Below, piece after piece: positions 1 through 9,690 of a DNA stretch of 64,000 bases; position 1 is the first letter of the stretch, and each line of letters opens with the position of its first letter. The stretch is from assembly GCF_004116725.1 (NCBI RefSeq), contig NZ_PDKG01000007.1:1-64000 (forward strand), read 5' to 3'. A program made the position numbers and the translations under genes. Below the pieces are notes generated by a model, which was not told the origin of the DNA, searched no databases, and saw nothing but the letters and a program-made list of their open reading frames with translations. The stretch is from Arcobacter sp. CECT 8986 (GTDB taxonomy: Bacteria; Campylobacterota; Campylobacteria; Campylobacterales; Arcobacteraceae).

Positions 1-167
1 TCATATGGACTATTTACTTTACTAATCCCATTTAATTTATATACACTCAAACTCTCATTTAGTATATCTGGCAGGTCACTTCTATAGTTTATTAGCCTTA
101 TTCTTGCTTTGATGTTTTGGTTGATTTCATTTCTAAGAGTTTTATTTATTTCTGATAATATTGACAT
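1..167 (-). CDS. vgrG: Probable VgrG (TssI) N-terminus, partial
   Basis: Only the first 55 codons lie in the window and the gene runs off the left edge. The start is ATG at 167, preceded by an AAGG ribosome binding site. The visible protein ends in a stretch reading LNGISKVNSPY, which resembles the start of the phage gpD-like domain of T6SS spike proteins. It lies directly downstream of hcp in the same direction, the usual place for vgrG at the end of a type VI operon. The family call rests mainly on this position plus a weak sequence resemblance. Another T6SS-linked gene is possible. Confidence 0.5.
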   Translation of the reverse strand, partial: MSILSEINKTLRNEINQNIKARIRLINYRSDLPDILNESLSVYKLNGISKVNSPY

Positions 168-228
168 TATAATACCTTATAGTAATTCATTATAAAAATC
201 ATTTAAAAGAATAAGTTTTATAATAAAT

Positions 229-256
229 TAAATATATGGGAAATCCCATATATTTA
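229..256 (-). terminator. Hairpin after hcp
   Basis: A perfect 12-bp inverted repeat (229-240 with 245-256, loop AAAT) lies immediately after the hcp stop codon. The stem centre is GGG/CCC and the rest is A+T. Read on the minus strand it is followed by A+T-rich sequence without a clean run of T. It may be a partial terminator that lowers vgrG transcription relative to hcp, or an mRNA 3'-end stabiliser for hcp. Confidence 0.5.
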
Positions 257-781
257 TTAAGCGTTAAGTCCAACACCAATTCTCCAGTCATCTTCACCTG
301 AAGTACTTGCTGTTTCATGTCTCCATGTAATTTTTCTATATGCAAATGCTACTTTTTCATATGGAGCAACTTGAGTTTTTTCAAGCCCTTCTTCATTATC
401 CATATAAGAAGAGATATCCACGATAACAGCATCTTCTAATTTGATTGTAAAATAATGTTCTGGTTTACCAGCATAACTTGTTCTATACCATTTTAATTCT
501 ACTTCTGTTAAAGTCTCACCTTTTGTTAATGCATTGTATAAAAGAGGTGAACACTTATCAAAAATTTTTGAAATAACCAATGGTTCATGAACTCTTTGTC
601 CTGATGGTTGACCAGACTGTGGATCTCTTGGAATTTTAATATCATGTGAAAAACCTTTTATTAAAGCTTCATTTTCATGACCTTTTTGGTAAGAGTTACC
701 AACAGACTCTGGAGTAAAAGTACCTTCAGTAATTAAACCTTGTGTACTACCTTTTATCGAAATAAAAATTGGATTGTTCAT
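257..781 (-). CDS. hcp: T6SS tube protein Hcp (TssD)
   Basis: This 174-residue protein has the length and layout of Hcp, which stacks as hexameric rings to form the inner tube fired by the type VI machine. The N-terminus (MNNPIFISIKG) and the central segment with RDPQSGQPSGQRVHEP match the conserved Hcp pattern. It has no signal peptide, as expected for a cytoplasmic and ejected subunit. A ribosome binding site AAGGAAA precedes the ATG. A 68-bp gap from the kinase gene and a hairpin after the stop suggest a separate, possibly stronger transcript than the rest of the locus. The family call is firm. Confidence 0.93.
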   Translation of the reverse strand: MNNPIFISIKGSTQGLITEGTFTPESVGNSYQKGHENEALIKGFSHDIKIPRDPQSGQPSGQRVHEPLVISKIFDKCSPLLYNALTKGETLTEVELKWYRTSYAGKPEHYFTIKLEDAVIVDISSYMDNEEGLEKTQVAPYEKVAFAYRKITWRHETASTSGEDDWRIGVGLNA

Positions 782-849
782 TCGTTTTCCTTATAAAAAT
801 TTAAGTTATGGAATTCTATCAATAAATAATTAAATAAATTATTAAAATA

Positions 850-1710
850 TCAATTAAAATAGAAAAATTTTACAATTTTATTGTAAATATCACTTTTATT
901 TACAGTTCTATCGTATTTTTTATATGATAAATTATCTCTAAACCACTTTTTTAATAAAAAAGGTATCTTTTCAAAATTATTTAAAATAATTTTTTCATTC
1001 GCTTTTTCTATACAATTTGTAGTAAATATCTCAAAACATATACTTGCAACAGAAAAATTATCAGATTGAATGGATGGTAATTGATTATCTAAAAGCTCTG
1101 GGGCACAATATTTAGGATTGTAAGCTTTTACTTTTGTATAGTCTAATTCAATATTTTCTTGAGTATTTATAGATTTTGATATACCAAAATCTATAAGTGT
1201 TAGGTTATTATTTTTATCTATTATTATATTTGAGGGATTTATATCTGCATGTATAATATTGTTTGAATGTATATATTCTACTAAAGAGACTAAAGTTTTT
1301 AATATGTTTAATTTAAACTTATTTGACATCTCAAAAAAGGGAATATCTTTTAATAACTTTCCTTCAATGTATTCAAGAATAATATAAGGCATATTTGATT
1401 TTTTATCAATACCAAAATCAAGAACTTTTACTATATTTTTATGATTTAACTTTTTTAAAAAAGTATATTCACTATATAATAAAGAGTCTATATCTTTATA
1501 ACTTTTAAGATTCTCATTTGGTATTTTTGCAACTATTTTTGATTCTTTATTAAAATGTAAATCATAAATATCATCTGCTTTATACACATCACATAATCCA
1601 CCCGTACCAACTAATTGCTTTAAAATATATCTTTTATTTAAGATAGTAACTTTTTCATTTTCATTTAGAACTTTACTATCTTTTTTTATTTGTTTTAAAA
1701 GTTCTTTCAA
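850..1710 (-). CDS. ppkA: T6SS-linked Ser/Thr protein kinase (PpkA-like)
   Basis: This is a bare Hanks-type kinase domain of 286 residues with no membrane segment or sensor domain, much shorter than PpkA of Pseudomonas. Visible motifs are the glycine loop GTGG at 35-38, the ATP-binding lysine in AKIPN near 62, the catalytic loop HADINPSN at 154-161, DFG at 174-176 and APE near 203-205. The lysine that normally follows the catalytic aspartate (DxKPxN) is asparagine here. It overlaps the phosphatase gene by 4 bp. In characterised systems this kinase phosphorylates the FHA scaffold to trigger assembly, and the same role is inferred here from the linked FHA and phosphatase genes. Confidence 0.85.
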   Translation of the reverse strand: MKELLKQIKKDSKVLNENEKVTILNKRYILKQLVGTGGLCDVYKADDIYDLHFNKESKIVAKIPNENLKSYKDIDSLLYSEYTFLKKLNHKNIVKVLDFGIDKKSNMPYIILEYIEGKLLKDIPFFEMSNKFKLNILKTLVSLVEYIHSNNIIHADINPSNIIIDKNNNLTLIDFGISKSINTQENIELDYTKVKAYNPKYCAPELLDNQLPSIQSDNFSVASICFEIFTTNCIEKANEKIILNNFEKIPFLLKKWFRDNLSYKKYDRTVNKSDIYNKIVKFFYFN

Positions 1711-2378
1711 TCTGAACTCCTTGAAATTAATATCGCAGTAATATTATCTTCAGCTTTAGTTTTTAAAACATTTTTTATTAATATATTCATACTTTTATCT
1801 ATATTCTTTTGTTTCATAGAATAAGAGATTACATCTTCATTAATAAAATCATACAATCCATCACTACAAAGTAAAAATTTATCACTATTTTCGATATTAA
1901 AAGATTTTTTTTCAAAAGTTAACTTTTTATTTGGTGCATTAATAGCAGATGTTAATACTTTTTGTCCATTTAATTGTTTTGCATGATCTTTTGTCAAACA
2001 CTTTAATCCATTTTTATATAAATAGCATCTACTATCTCCACAATGAATGCAAACTGCCCTATTTCCAAAAATATATAATAAAACAATTGTTGTACCCATT
2101 ATATTATTTGAACTAGAGTTATCAACTTTTCTTTGCAATATTTTATGTGCTTGAACTAAACAATCTTGAATCAATTCTAGGTTAGTATTAAAAGAATCTG
2201 TAAAAAATATATCATCAAATAAATCTGTAATTAATCTACTAGCAAAATTGCCATTATTATGTCCACCCATTCCATCACAAACAACCCATAAAGAATTTTG
2301 GTCATCACAAAAGAATGAGTCTTCATTTAAATCTCTAACATACCCAGGATGTGTAAAATATGAACTTTCAAACTTCAT
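1707..2378 (-). CDS. pppA: PP2C-family protein phosphatase (PppA-like)
   Basis: This 223-residue protein is a single PP2C domain. All metal-binding motifs are present: RDLNED at 15-20, DGMGGH at 35-40, GDSRCYLY near 115, CSDGLYD near 170 and EDN near 208. It should remove phosphate from threonine residues using Mn or Mg ions in the cytoplasm. It abuts tssM and overlaps the kinase gene by 4 bp, so kinase and phosphatase are probably made together as an opposing pair controlling T6SS assembly through the FHA protein. This is the arrangement of the threonine phosphorylation pathway known from Pseudomonas. Confidence 0.9.
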   Translation of the reverse strand: MKFESSYFTHPGYVRDLNEDSFFCDDQNSLWVVCDGMGGHNNGNFASRLITDLFDDIFFTDSFNTNLELIQDCLVQAHKILQRKVDNSSSNNIMGTTIVLLYIFGNRAVCIHCGDSRCYLYKNGLKCLTKDHAKQLNGQKVLTSAINAPNKKLTFEKKSFNIENSDKFLLCSDGLYDFINEDVISYSMKQKNIDKSMNILIKNVLKTKAEDNITAILISRSSD

Positions 2379-5300
2379 TTATATACTCTTTGGAAGTCTA
2401 AAAGTTGATAAATAATTATATTTTGTAAATGCTTGGCTAGTCTCTCCTTTAAGGAAAAAAGAACCTGTGTATTTTTTATCTTCATATTTTATTATTACTG
2501 AATCATTTGATTGTTTTTTTACTTTAAAATTATCAAATACTTGTAATATTGCCCAATCATTATCTAAATATTTTGAAATTACTTGTTTACCTTTTAAATT
2601 ATATAAATTAAATTTCACAACACTATCTAAACTATTTGCAGGCCAATTGATTTTTTGATTTTTTATTGGTCCATGCTCATAATAAATAGTATTACCATTA
2701 TATGTTAATTGCATTGTTGCTAAGTTACTTCCTAAAACATAAGGTTTGATATTTATAGTAAATCCTAAAGAACCACTATTTCTAAAAAATGCTTTTTTAA
2801 CTTTGAAAGATTTTAGAAGTGAATCAATAAATGTCTTATTTACACTAATAGAAGTACCATCAAGATTATTTATTTTATATGTATTATTTAATCTATTTAT
2901 ATTAATAAATAAAGAGACATAATTTTTATAAAATGTATCAATAATTCCATCTTTTTTAAAGAAATCATTAAAATCTTCTAATTTAATATAATCACCTTTT
3001 GTATTATAAATAGGATATTTTGAAGCAAGTTTTTGCTCATAAAATAGATAAACATCCTCTTTATATTTTTTATTCATATAACTTTTTGCTTGAGAAAGTA
3101 CAAAATACCAATTATTTTGTAAAAGCTGTTTATACCATTTATTTACATGAATTGGTAATGTATTAAAAGTTACAACAACTGGTTCAATTCTCCCTTCTAC
3201 TCTATCTTTAACTAATCTAAATGCCTCAAATGTAGAATTAACGGAACTATCTAAAGAAACCATAGTTTTATAGACTTTATCAAGTTTAATTGTAGCTCTA
3301 GAAAGAAGTTCTAAAGGTTGGTCATTTTTATCAATTAATTGTAGATATGGTTTAAAAAAGTCTCTTAAGTTTTTAATACTTTTATTATCAATTAATTGCT
3401 CTTTCTCTAACGCATTTTTTGCAAGTGCTCTTCCAATTTTACCAGGAGTAACAGTTGTAGCAACGGCTTTTGTTACATTTTCATTTGATGAAGCTTTTAA
3501 TTTTAATTTCTCTTCTGGAGTATAAATATCAGTATTTTCTTTAATTGCTGTAATAATATTATATATAGGAGAAGTTGATGAGCTAAAAATTGATAATTGA
3601 TTATTTAACTCCGTAATTCTACTTTTTTTAGGAATATTTAGCATTGAAATAGCTTTTAGCCACTCTTTTTTATACTCTGAATAATAAAGACTTAATATCT
3701 TTTTATAGCTTTCGCTTATTTGTGCTTGAGTTAATTGACTTTTTTTACCTAAAACCCAATTATTTTGTAAAACCTGTTTTGTAAGATTTCTTCCCTCTTT
3801 CATCATCAAAGTATGTCCCTCTTTTGTAAAAAGACCATTTATTTTTACATTTGCACCACTGAAAATATCTGGAGTTTCAAAAGTTTGAGAGAAACTAAAA
3901 TCTCTCAAATTTAAATTTTCTACTTTTGCTTTTAAACTTTTATAACTAAGTGCATCAATACCAAATTGCATCAATCTATTTCTTGCAACCTTTAATAAAT
4001 CGCTATTTAAATTTTGAGGAGTAAAACCTTTATTTAAAATATTTGCCCAATGATAATTTAGATTATTTTGTAATGATGGATAACTTTTATATAATATGTT
4101 CCATCTTTTTGCCATGTACTCTTCTAAGAAAGCTTTATCAATCTTATCTGTTCTATTTAGCATTACATATGCTTTTGTATTTTCCCAAGTTTCATCAAAA
4201 TTATTTAATCCATCTTTGATTTGTGATTGAATATCTAATTCAATTCTTTTCAAAAGAAGAGTTTTTAAATCATTATAATAGATATTTTCAAGAGATTCTC
4301 TTCTATTATCAACTTTATAAAATATTAGATTATAGAAGTTATCACCTATTTTATCTTCATCAAGAGTTTCAATATTTTTTAGATTATTTAAAATTTGTGC
4401 TATTTGATCAAAACTATCTGTTGCATAAACTTTTTTTCTATCAATTTGGTATTTTAAATAATCTTTTTCTATTTGTTTTAGCCCATTATTATGTGAAATA
4501 AAATCATTTAGCATATAAGTAGTTGTAAATATCACAAAGATAAAACTTGCTGCATATGCAATTATTTGATTTCTTTTAAACTTCTTTTTGTAGTTTTCAT
4601 CCATTTTAAGAATTTCAGATTCTGGAAAAATAATATCATTAAGAAGTTTTTTAATAAAAAGACCTTTTTTATCTCTACTATATTCTAACTGTTCTTCTGA
4701 AATCAATGCATTATGATTATCTTCACAAGGTACACTTGTAAAGTACAACCCTCTTAACATTAAAGGTTTTCTATATCTTGTTTGAGCAAAACACATATCA
4801 ATAAAAAGCGTTGTTTTTTCAAATACTTTTGATAAATTATTAGTAAAAAGATAAGTTTTTGGACGATTATTTTCTTCCCATTCATAATGAAGTTTAGTTA
4901 AAATTGAACTATTTAATCTTTTTAATAACTCTTCAAGTTGAGGCTTTACAATTGTAGTATCAATATTTTTTTCTTTATCATCAAAAGTGATTCCAAGAAT
5001 TTCATCTTTTTCATCTTCTTTTAAATCATTAAAATATTCGTTAAATCCTTCTATCTTATCAGATTTAGTGATTATTAAATATATAGGAATACTAGACATA
5101 AAAGCTAAAGAAAGTTCATCAAATCTATCTCTTAAATCTTTTGCATATTGCTCTAACTCTTTTTCAGTATATTCTATTAATTTATCAATACTAATTGTAA
5201 GAATAATACCATTAATTGGTCTTCTCCATCTTTTTTTTACAAATAAATCAAGAAATTTTTTCCAAACAAAAGGATCTTCTTCATTCTCTTTTTGTTCTAT

Positions 5301-5849
5301 ATAATTACCTGGTATATCTATAAAAATAGAGTGTTCTGCATAATACCATTGAAAATTTTGACTATTTGATTCTTCTACTACACTTTTTGTATCGTAATTA
5401 ACATTTAAAGGAAAGTTTAATCCAGAAGATTCTAAAAGCGTTGTTTTACCTTCATTCTTATCTCCTAGTACTAAGTACCATGGAAGTTCATATTTAGCTC
5501 TTCTTTTATTTTTATATAAAGATGATTTTCTTATTATTTTTATTGCTTCTTTAAATTTATTTTTTAAATCGCTAACTTTACTATTTATTACTTTTTTGAA
5601 CTCAGTTTCTAGCTCTTTTTTTCTTCTTTTCTCTTCTATAATCTCTTTTGTTTCTGGTTTTTTAAATACCATTATTAATAATATAGAGATAATTGTCAAA
5701 GAGATAATAATAGAAGATAGTAACAATCTACTAGATAAAGTTTTTAAGCTATCAAATAAATATGGCCATAAAAATATTATAAGTAAAGATATAATAAAAG
5801 ATGAAAATATTGACCAAAAATATAAACTCTTATAAAAAGGTTTTTTCAT
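2379..5849 (-). CDS. tssM: T6SS membrane complex protein TssM (IcmF)
   Basis: This 1156-residue protein is the large inner-membrane component that spans the periplasm and joins TssJ with TssL. Two hydrophobic segments lie near residues 9-29 and 41-60 and a third near 432-452, the usual TssM topology. A Walker A motif GDKNEGKT is present near residue 129, so the cytoplasmic NTPase domain looks intact. The long C-terminal part is the periplasmic IcmF-related and beta-domain region. It overlaps tssL by one base (TAATG) and abuts the phosphatase gene, consistent with translation from one message. Confidence 0.95.
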   Translation of the reverse strand: MKKPFYKSLYFWSIFSSFIISLLIIFLWPYLFDSLKTLSSRLLLSSIIISLTIISILLIMVFKKPETKEIIEEKRRKKELETEFKKVINSKVSDLKNKFKEAIKIIRKSSLYKNKRRAKYELPWYLVLGDKNEGKTTLLESSGLNFPLNVNYDTKSVVEESNSQNFQWYYAEHSIFIDIPGNYIEQKENEEDPFVWKKFLDLFVKKRWRRPINGIILTISIDKLIEYTEKELEQYAKDLRDRFDELSLAFMSSIPIYLIITKSDKIEGFNEYFNDLKEDEKDEILGITFDDKEKNIDTTIVKPQLEELLKRLNSSILTKLHYEWEENNRPKTYLFTNNLSKVFEKTTLFIDMCFAQTRYRKPLMLRGLYFTSVPCEDNHNALISEEQLEYSRDKKGLFIKKLLNDIIFPESEILKMDENYKKKFKRNQIIAYAASFIFVIFTTTYMLNDFISHNNGLKQIEKDYLKYQIDRKKVYATDSFDQIAQILNNLKNIETLDEDKIGDNFYNLIFYKVDNRRESLENIYYNDLKTLLLKRIELDIQSQIKDGLNNFDETWENTKAYVMLNRTDKIDKAFLEEYMAKRWNILYKSYPSLQNNLNYHWANILNKGFTPQNLNSDLLKVARNRLMQFGIDALSYKSLKAKVENLNLRDFSFSQTFETPDIFSGANVKINGLFTKEGHTLMMKEGRNLTKQVLQNNWVLGKKSQLTQAQISESYKKILSLYYSEYKKEWLKAISMLNIPKKSRITELNNQLSIFSSSTSPIYNIITAIKENTDIYTPEEKLKLKASSNENVTKAVATTVTPGKIGRALAKNALEKEQLIDNKSIKNLRDFFKPYLQLIDKNDQPLELLSRATIKLDKVYKTMVSLDSSVNSTFEAFRLVKDRVEGRIEPVVVTFNTLPIHVNKWYKQLLQNNWYFVLSQAKSYMNKKYKEDVYLFYEQKLASKYPIYNTKGDYIKLEDFNDFFKKDGIIDTFYKNYVSLFININRLNNTYKINNLDGTSISVNKTFIDSLLKSFKVKKAFFRNSGSLGFTINIKPYVLGSNLATMQLTYNGNTIYYEHGPIKNQKINWPANSLDSVVKFNLYNLKGKQVISKYLDNDWAILQVFDNFKVKKQSNDSVIIKYEDKKYTGSFFLKGETSQAFTKYNYLSTFRLPKSI

Positions 5850-6712
5850 TAGTTATTCTCCTTTTTTACATTATTAAAAACAATCTGTGTCGAATCTTTT
5901 TGTAATATTTGTAAAAAGTCATTATTTTGTGAATTTAAGCTTAGAGATAAAGATATATAAATTATTGCTAACAAAGCAAAAACAGTAGATAACAATAAAG
6001 GGTAAGATAGTTTATCAAAAAGTCTAAATTTCTCTTTTGATGGCTCTTGTTTTGTATAAAAAGTTAATGGTTCTTTGCCTTGTACAATCATAATTTGTTT
6101 AAATAAACTATCTTTTATATTATTAAGTTCTATTTGCCCTCTACTAATAACTCTATATTTACCCTCAAAGCCCAAAGATAAACAAATATACATAAACTCT
6201 AATATATGTATATATTTAGCAGGAGTTTTTAAAAATTTGTCCATAAGATGAAAAAAGTTTTCACCTCCATATGTTTCATTATGAAATATACTTAAAAGAC
6301 TATTATTTGCCCAATCATGTTGTTTACCAAAATAAGTTGAATTGACCATTTCATCTACAAAAGTACATAATATATATCTAGTTACTAAAATTTCTGTTTC
6401 AGGAACATCAAATTCATTTGTTTTCTCTTGAAATTGATTAATCTTATTTACAAAATTCTCTCTAACATTATTTATATCTAAAAACTCATCATCTTTATTA
6501 TCTAAAGTATAGATATATTCAAAAATAGGAATAGATGCACTAATAATTGGATTGAAACTAATCTCGAAATCATTTATATCAAAACTTTTGTTTCTTTTGA
6601 AATACGAAGCTTGTCTTTTAAGCTTTGTATATGTTTTTTCAATATCTTTAGAATCAAAATTTGTTAAATTTGTAGTATCATCTGCTGTTACTAAAATAGT
6701 TTTATTACTCAT
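5849..6712 (-). CDS. tssL: T6SS membrane complex protein TssL (DotU)
   Basis: This protein (287 residues from the chosen start) has a DotU-type cytoplasmic domain followed by a single transmembrane segment near residues 235-258 and a short tail. It lacks a fused OmpA-like peptidoglycan-binding domain. I chose ATG at 6712, which follows the tssK stop by two bases. The longer reading to 6733 would need a TTG start inside tssK. With TssM and TssJ it forms the envelope-spanning channel and docks the baseplate through TssK. Confidence 0.92.
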   Translation of the reverse strand: MSNKTILVTADDTTNLTNFDSKDIEKTYTKLKRQASYFKRNKSFDINDFEISFNPIISASIPIFEYIYTLDNKDDEFLDINNVRENFVNKINQFQEKTNEFDVPETEILVTRYILCTFVDEMVNSTYFGKQHDWANNSLLSIFHNETYGGENFFHLMDKFLKTPAKYIHILEFMYICLSLGFEGKYRVISRGQIELNNIKDSLFKQIMIVQGKEPLTFYTKQEPSKEKFRLFDKLSYPLLLSTVFALLAIIYISLSLSLNSQNNDFLQILQKDSTQIVFNNVKKENN

Positions 6713-6714
6713 TA

Positions 6715-8040
6715 TTACTCTTTTATTACCCAAAGTGCATATGAGATGTTTTCAATTTTTGAAGATAAATGAAATGCAAAACCAGCAGATTTTGCTAATT
6801 CATCTCTATTCTCTTTTGTTAATTCTATTTTAAAATATAGATGATTTACTTTATAAGGTATCTCTTTTGGTGCACTTTGTAAAGATTTTAATTTGAAACC
6901 AACAAGATGGAAATTTACTAGATTTTTAATAGTTTCAATAGTTCCAATTTTTAATCCAGTAGTTAATACTTCTTTTAACTTGCTAGCAGCAATATCAGCA
7001 CTTACAGCAAATATAAAAGTAGAGTTTTCAAGTATTTTTTTATCTTTTAAAGGAATAATATGAATTCCATATTTTTTCTTTTCTATATTTAAAGATATAC
7101 TATTTTGGTCTAAAACCATACTCAACATATCTTTTATTTTAGAGATAAGTAGATTAAAACTATCATTTTGTTCATAATGATTATATTTTATTAATTGAGT
7201 ATCTCTTCTTTCTTTTCTCATAAAAACAGCTAATTCAGAGCATAAAGATGATAATTCCAAAAATAGACTATCTGGATGGATTTTTTCTTGTGATAAATAA
7301 AAATCTATTCTTGCATATGCTTTATTAAGTAATTGAAGCATTAAATAATGTCCCAACTCAGTTGATTGCATAGAATTATCACTAATTTTATCTGCAAGCT
7401 TTTCACATCTATAATTTATCATTGCAGATAACTCTTTTATTTGAGATAATAAAAAAATACAAGAGTCTAAATGTAAAAAAGTAGGTTCAAAATTTTCATC
7501 TAAAGTGATATTTTCAGCTGTAGAAATATTACTAATTTTTGCAATTTTTAATTTTTGTAAGCCACCATTAATATCCTCTTCAAACTGAAGCTTGAAATTG
7601 TGTTTTGCAACTATTAAATCACTTTTGCTAATCTCTCCTGCATTTGTATTTGGAATATCTTTTAATATTGAGGCTTTATATCTTGTCACAAGTGTTTCTT
7701 GCTCTTCAAAATGAATATCATCACTATTTTGTGTATATAAAGGTAGAGTTAAATAAACATATTTACCAACATCTGAAGCTTTTATATCTATTACAAGCTG
7801 CTCATTTTTAGATGAAATATTAAATAATGTTCCATCTGGGAAAATACCACTTGCTTTTTTTATAAGAATTTTACCTGTATTTAAAAGATTTTCATCAATA
7901 TCTAAATCAAAAAACCCCCAATTATTAGCTCTACTTTCTAAAGACCTTGTTTTTAATTCATAATCATAATATCTATCATTTTGCTGAAAGTGTTGAGGTC
8001 TTATAAAAAGACCCTCTTTCCATACAACTTTATTTTCCAT
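6715..8040 (-). CDS. tssK: T6SS baseplate protein TssK
   Basis: This 441-residue protein has the standard TssK length and the characteristic N-terminus MENKVVWKEGLFIRPQHFQQ, near-universal in the family. TssK is a receptor-binding-protein-like trimer that links the baseplate (TssE, F, G) to the membrane complex through TssL and TssM. It lies between tssJ and tssL with gaps of a few bases, so translational coupling is likely. No oddities were seen. Confidence 0.95.
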   Translation of the reverse strand: MENKVVWKEGLFIRPQHFQQNDRYYDYELKTRSLESRANNWGFFDLDIDENLLNTGKILIKKASGIFPDGTLFNISSKNEQLVIDIKASDVGKYVYLTLPLYTQNSDDIHFEEQETLVTRYKASILKDIPNTNAGEISKSDLIVAKHNFKLQFEEDINGGLQKLKIAKISNISTAENITLDENFEPTFLHLDSCIFLLSQIKELSAMINYRCEKLADKISDNSMQSTELGHYLMLQLLNKAYARIDFYLSQEKIHPDSLFLELSSLCSELAVFMRKERRDTQLIKYNHYEQNDSFNLLISKIKDMLSMVLDQNSISLNIEKKKYGIHIIPLKDKKILENSTFIFAVSADIAASKLKEVLTTGLKIGTIETIKNLVNFHLVGFKLKSLQSAPKEIPYKVNHLYFKIELTKENRDELAKSAGFAFHLSSKIENISYALWVIKE

Positions 8041-8043
8041 TTT

Positions 8044-8493
8044 CTAGTCCACTCTTCTTATTTTAAAATTTTTTACTTCTAACTCAATATAGTTATAATC
8101 ATCATGCTCTAAATTTATTACATATTTCCATTTACTGTTGTTATCTAGTTTTCTAAAGTTACCAATTACTCCTAGAAATTTGGCATCTTTATCAAAAACT
8201 ATTTTATATGTTTGTTCTTGCAAAGGTGTAATTACATGTTTTGTTTGAGAAATCAAATCATCACCAAGTTTTTTGCCAGATTTATCAAGTAATGTCCAAT
8301 AATCGTATTTCATAAACTTTTCTGCTGATTTTAACTCATAAAATGTAAGCATTAAAGGAGATGAAATGTCATCTAAATCTGGATTTAAATTCTTTTTAGA
8401 AGTTACTACTAATTCTAAGTGTGTTGGTTTTGTAGAACAACCAGAAAGTAGTAATATTGTTGAAATAATTAAAAATACAATTTTTATTTTCAT
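8044..8493 (-). CDS. tssJ: T6SS outer-membrane lipoprotein TssJ
   Basis: This 149-residue lipoprotein starts with a signal peptide and a lipobox LLSGC, giving a lipidated Cys19. TssJ anchors the T6SS membrane complex to the outer membrane and contacts the periplasmic end of TssM. The mature part is short and beta-rich, as in the SciN family. It lies between the FHA gene and tssK with gaps below 10 bp. A second, very short lipoprotein gene sits just upstream of the FHA gene, so this locus has two lipoproteins. Confidence 0.9.
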   Translation of the reverse strand: MKIKIVFLIISTILLLSGCSTKPTHLELVVTSKKNLNPDLDDISSPLMLTFYELKSAEKFMKYDYWTLLDKSGKKLGDDLISQTKHVITPLQEQTYKIVFDKDAKFLGVIGNFRKLDNNSKWKYVINLEHDDYNYIELEVKNFKIRRVD

Positions 8494-8502
8494 TTTTTAT
8501 CC

Positions 8503-9690
8503 TTATGCTGATGTTAATTTGATTGTATATAAGATGTTTTTATACTCATCTACAAAATCATCCATAATCATCTCTTGAGCTTGTTTCTTATCTTTATCAA
8601 AACTATCAAACATATTAATATAGCAGTTCCACAACTGATGTTTTTTTGGTAATAAATTATTTATTTGATTGTTTTTTTCAAAATAGTATTCTAAATTTTT
8701 TGGAGAAAATTTATTTGCAGTAATATGTACTAAATTTTTAGAAGTTCTATGTAATGCTACATTGTGAGTATTTAACTCTTTAAATGATTTAGAAACAGCT
8801 TCAGATAAATTAACTTTTTGTGTATCATTGATATCCATTACATTGAGAGCTAATTGCCCCATTTTTATTGGATTTTCATTTATATGTAGTTTTTGTTCAT
8901 CTACTTTTAAATCTTTTGTTATTTTATCTTTTACTAACAGTGAGTGTTTTAATCCTTCAAGGGAATTTAAAACAATATCACAAACTTCGTTTAATACATT
9001 CTCTTTTTCATTTTTTGATAGATTTTCAAATTCAATACCTAATTTATTAGATAATATATTTGATATATCAATATTTGAATCATTTTTCTTTTCAAGAACA
9101 ACCTCTTGTGTAGGTTCCTCATGTTTATAAGTATCTACATCTATATGATTATCTAAAATATCATCATGTTCTTGATTCTCTTCTTCATAAACAGTTTCAA
9201 CTAATGTTGTCTCTTCTTCATCTTCAAACATATCTAATACGCTATTTGAATTATCAAAATCATCATATTCATCATTTATCATAGAAGAATCCATCAAATC
9301 ACTATCTTCTAGTAAAAAATCATCTGGAATTAGTTGTTCTTGCTCATAATTACTATTTGTAGAGTATTCATCATTTATAAATCTAGCTTGTAACTCATAT
9401 TCACCTAGTATAAATATATCTGAATCATCTATTTTTGTTAATGTATTTTTTGATAATCTTTTAAATGGATGTTTTAAAAAAGTCCCATTAGTACTTACGT
9501 CTTCTATATAATAATCACCATTTTCAAAATGAATATTAAAATGATTACTTGAAATTATATTTTTATTATCAATTAGCCGATTTTCTAAACTTTCATCTCT
9601 TCCTACTACACTATTTTCTTCATTGAAATGAAAATTTCTTTTTAAAATTTTCTCTTGAGGATGCTTAATTATATCTAGAATAAGTTTCAT
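8503..9690 (-). CDS. FHA-domain T6SS regulator (TagH/ImpI type)
   Basis: The first 100 or so residues form a forkhead-associated domain with the phosphothreonine-binding pattern GRDES, SSNHFNIHFENG and STNGTFL. A long acidic linker (about 115-205) rich in D, E and N follows. The C-terminal 170 residues match the domain found in TagH/ImpI proteins. In related systems the kinase phosphorylates the FHA protein and this promotes assembly. Kinase and phosphatase genes are in the same operon. Its ATG overlaps the stop of the 38-residue lipoprotein gene (ATGA). Confidence 0.88.
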   Translation of the reverse strand: MKLILDIIKHPQEKILKRNFHFNEENSVVGRDESLENRLIDNKNIISSNHFNIHFENGDYYIEDVSTNGTFLKHPFKRLSKNTLTKIDDSDIFILGEYELQARFINDEYSTNSNYEQEQLIPDDFLLEDSDLMDSSMINDEYDDFDNSNSVLDMFEDEEETTLVETVYEEENQEHDDILDNHIDVDTYKHEEPTQEVVLEKKNDSNIDISNILSNKLGIEFENLSKNEKENVLNEVCDIVLNSLEGLKHSLLVKDKITKDLKVDEQKLHINENPIKMGQLALNVMDINDTQKVNLSEAVSKSFKELNTHNVALHRTSKNLVHITANKFSPKNLEYYFEKNNQINNLLPKKHQLWNCYINMFDSFDKDKKQAQEMIMDDFVDEYKNILYTIKLTSA

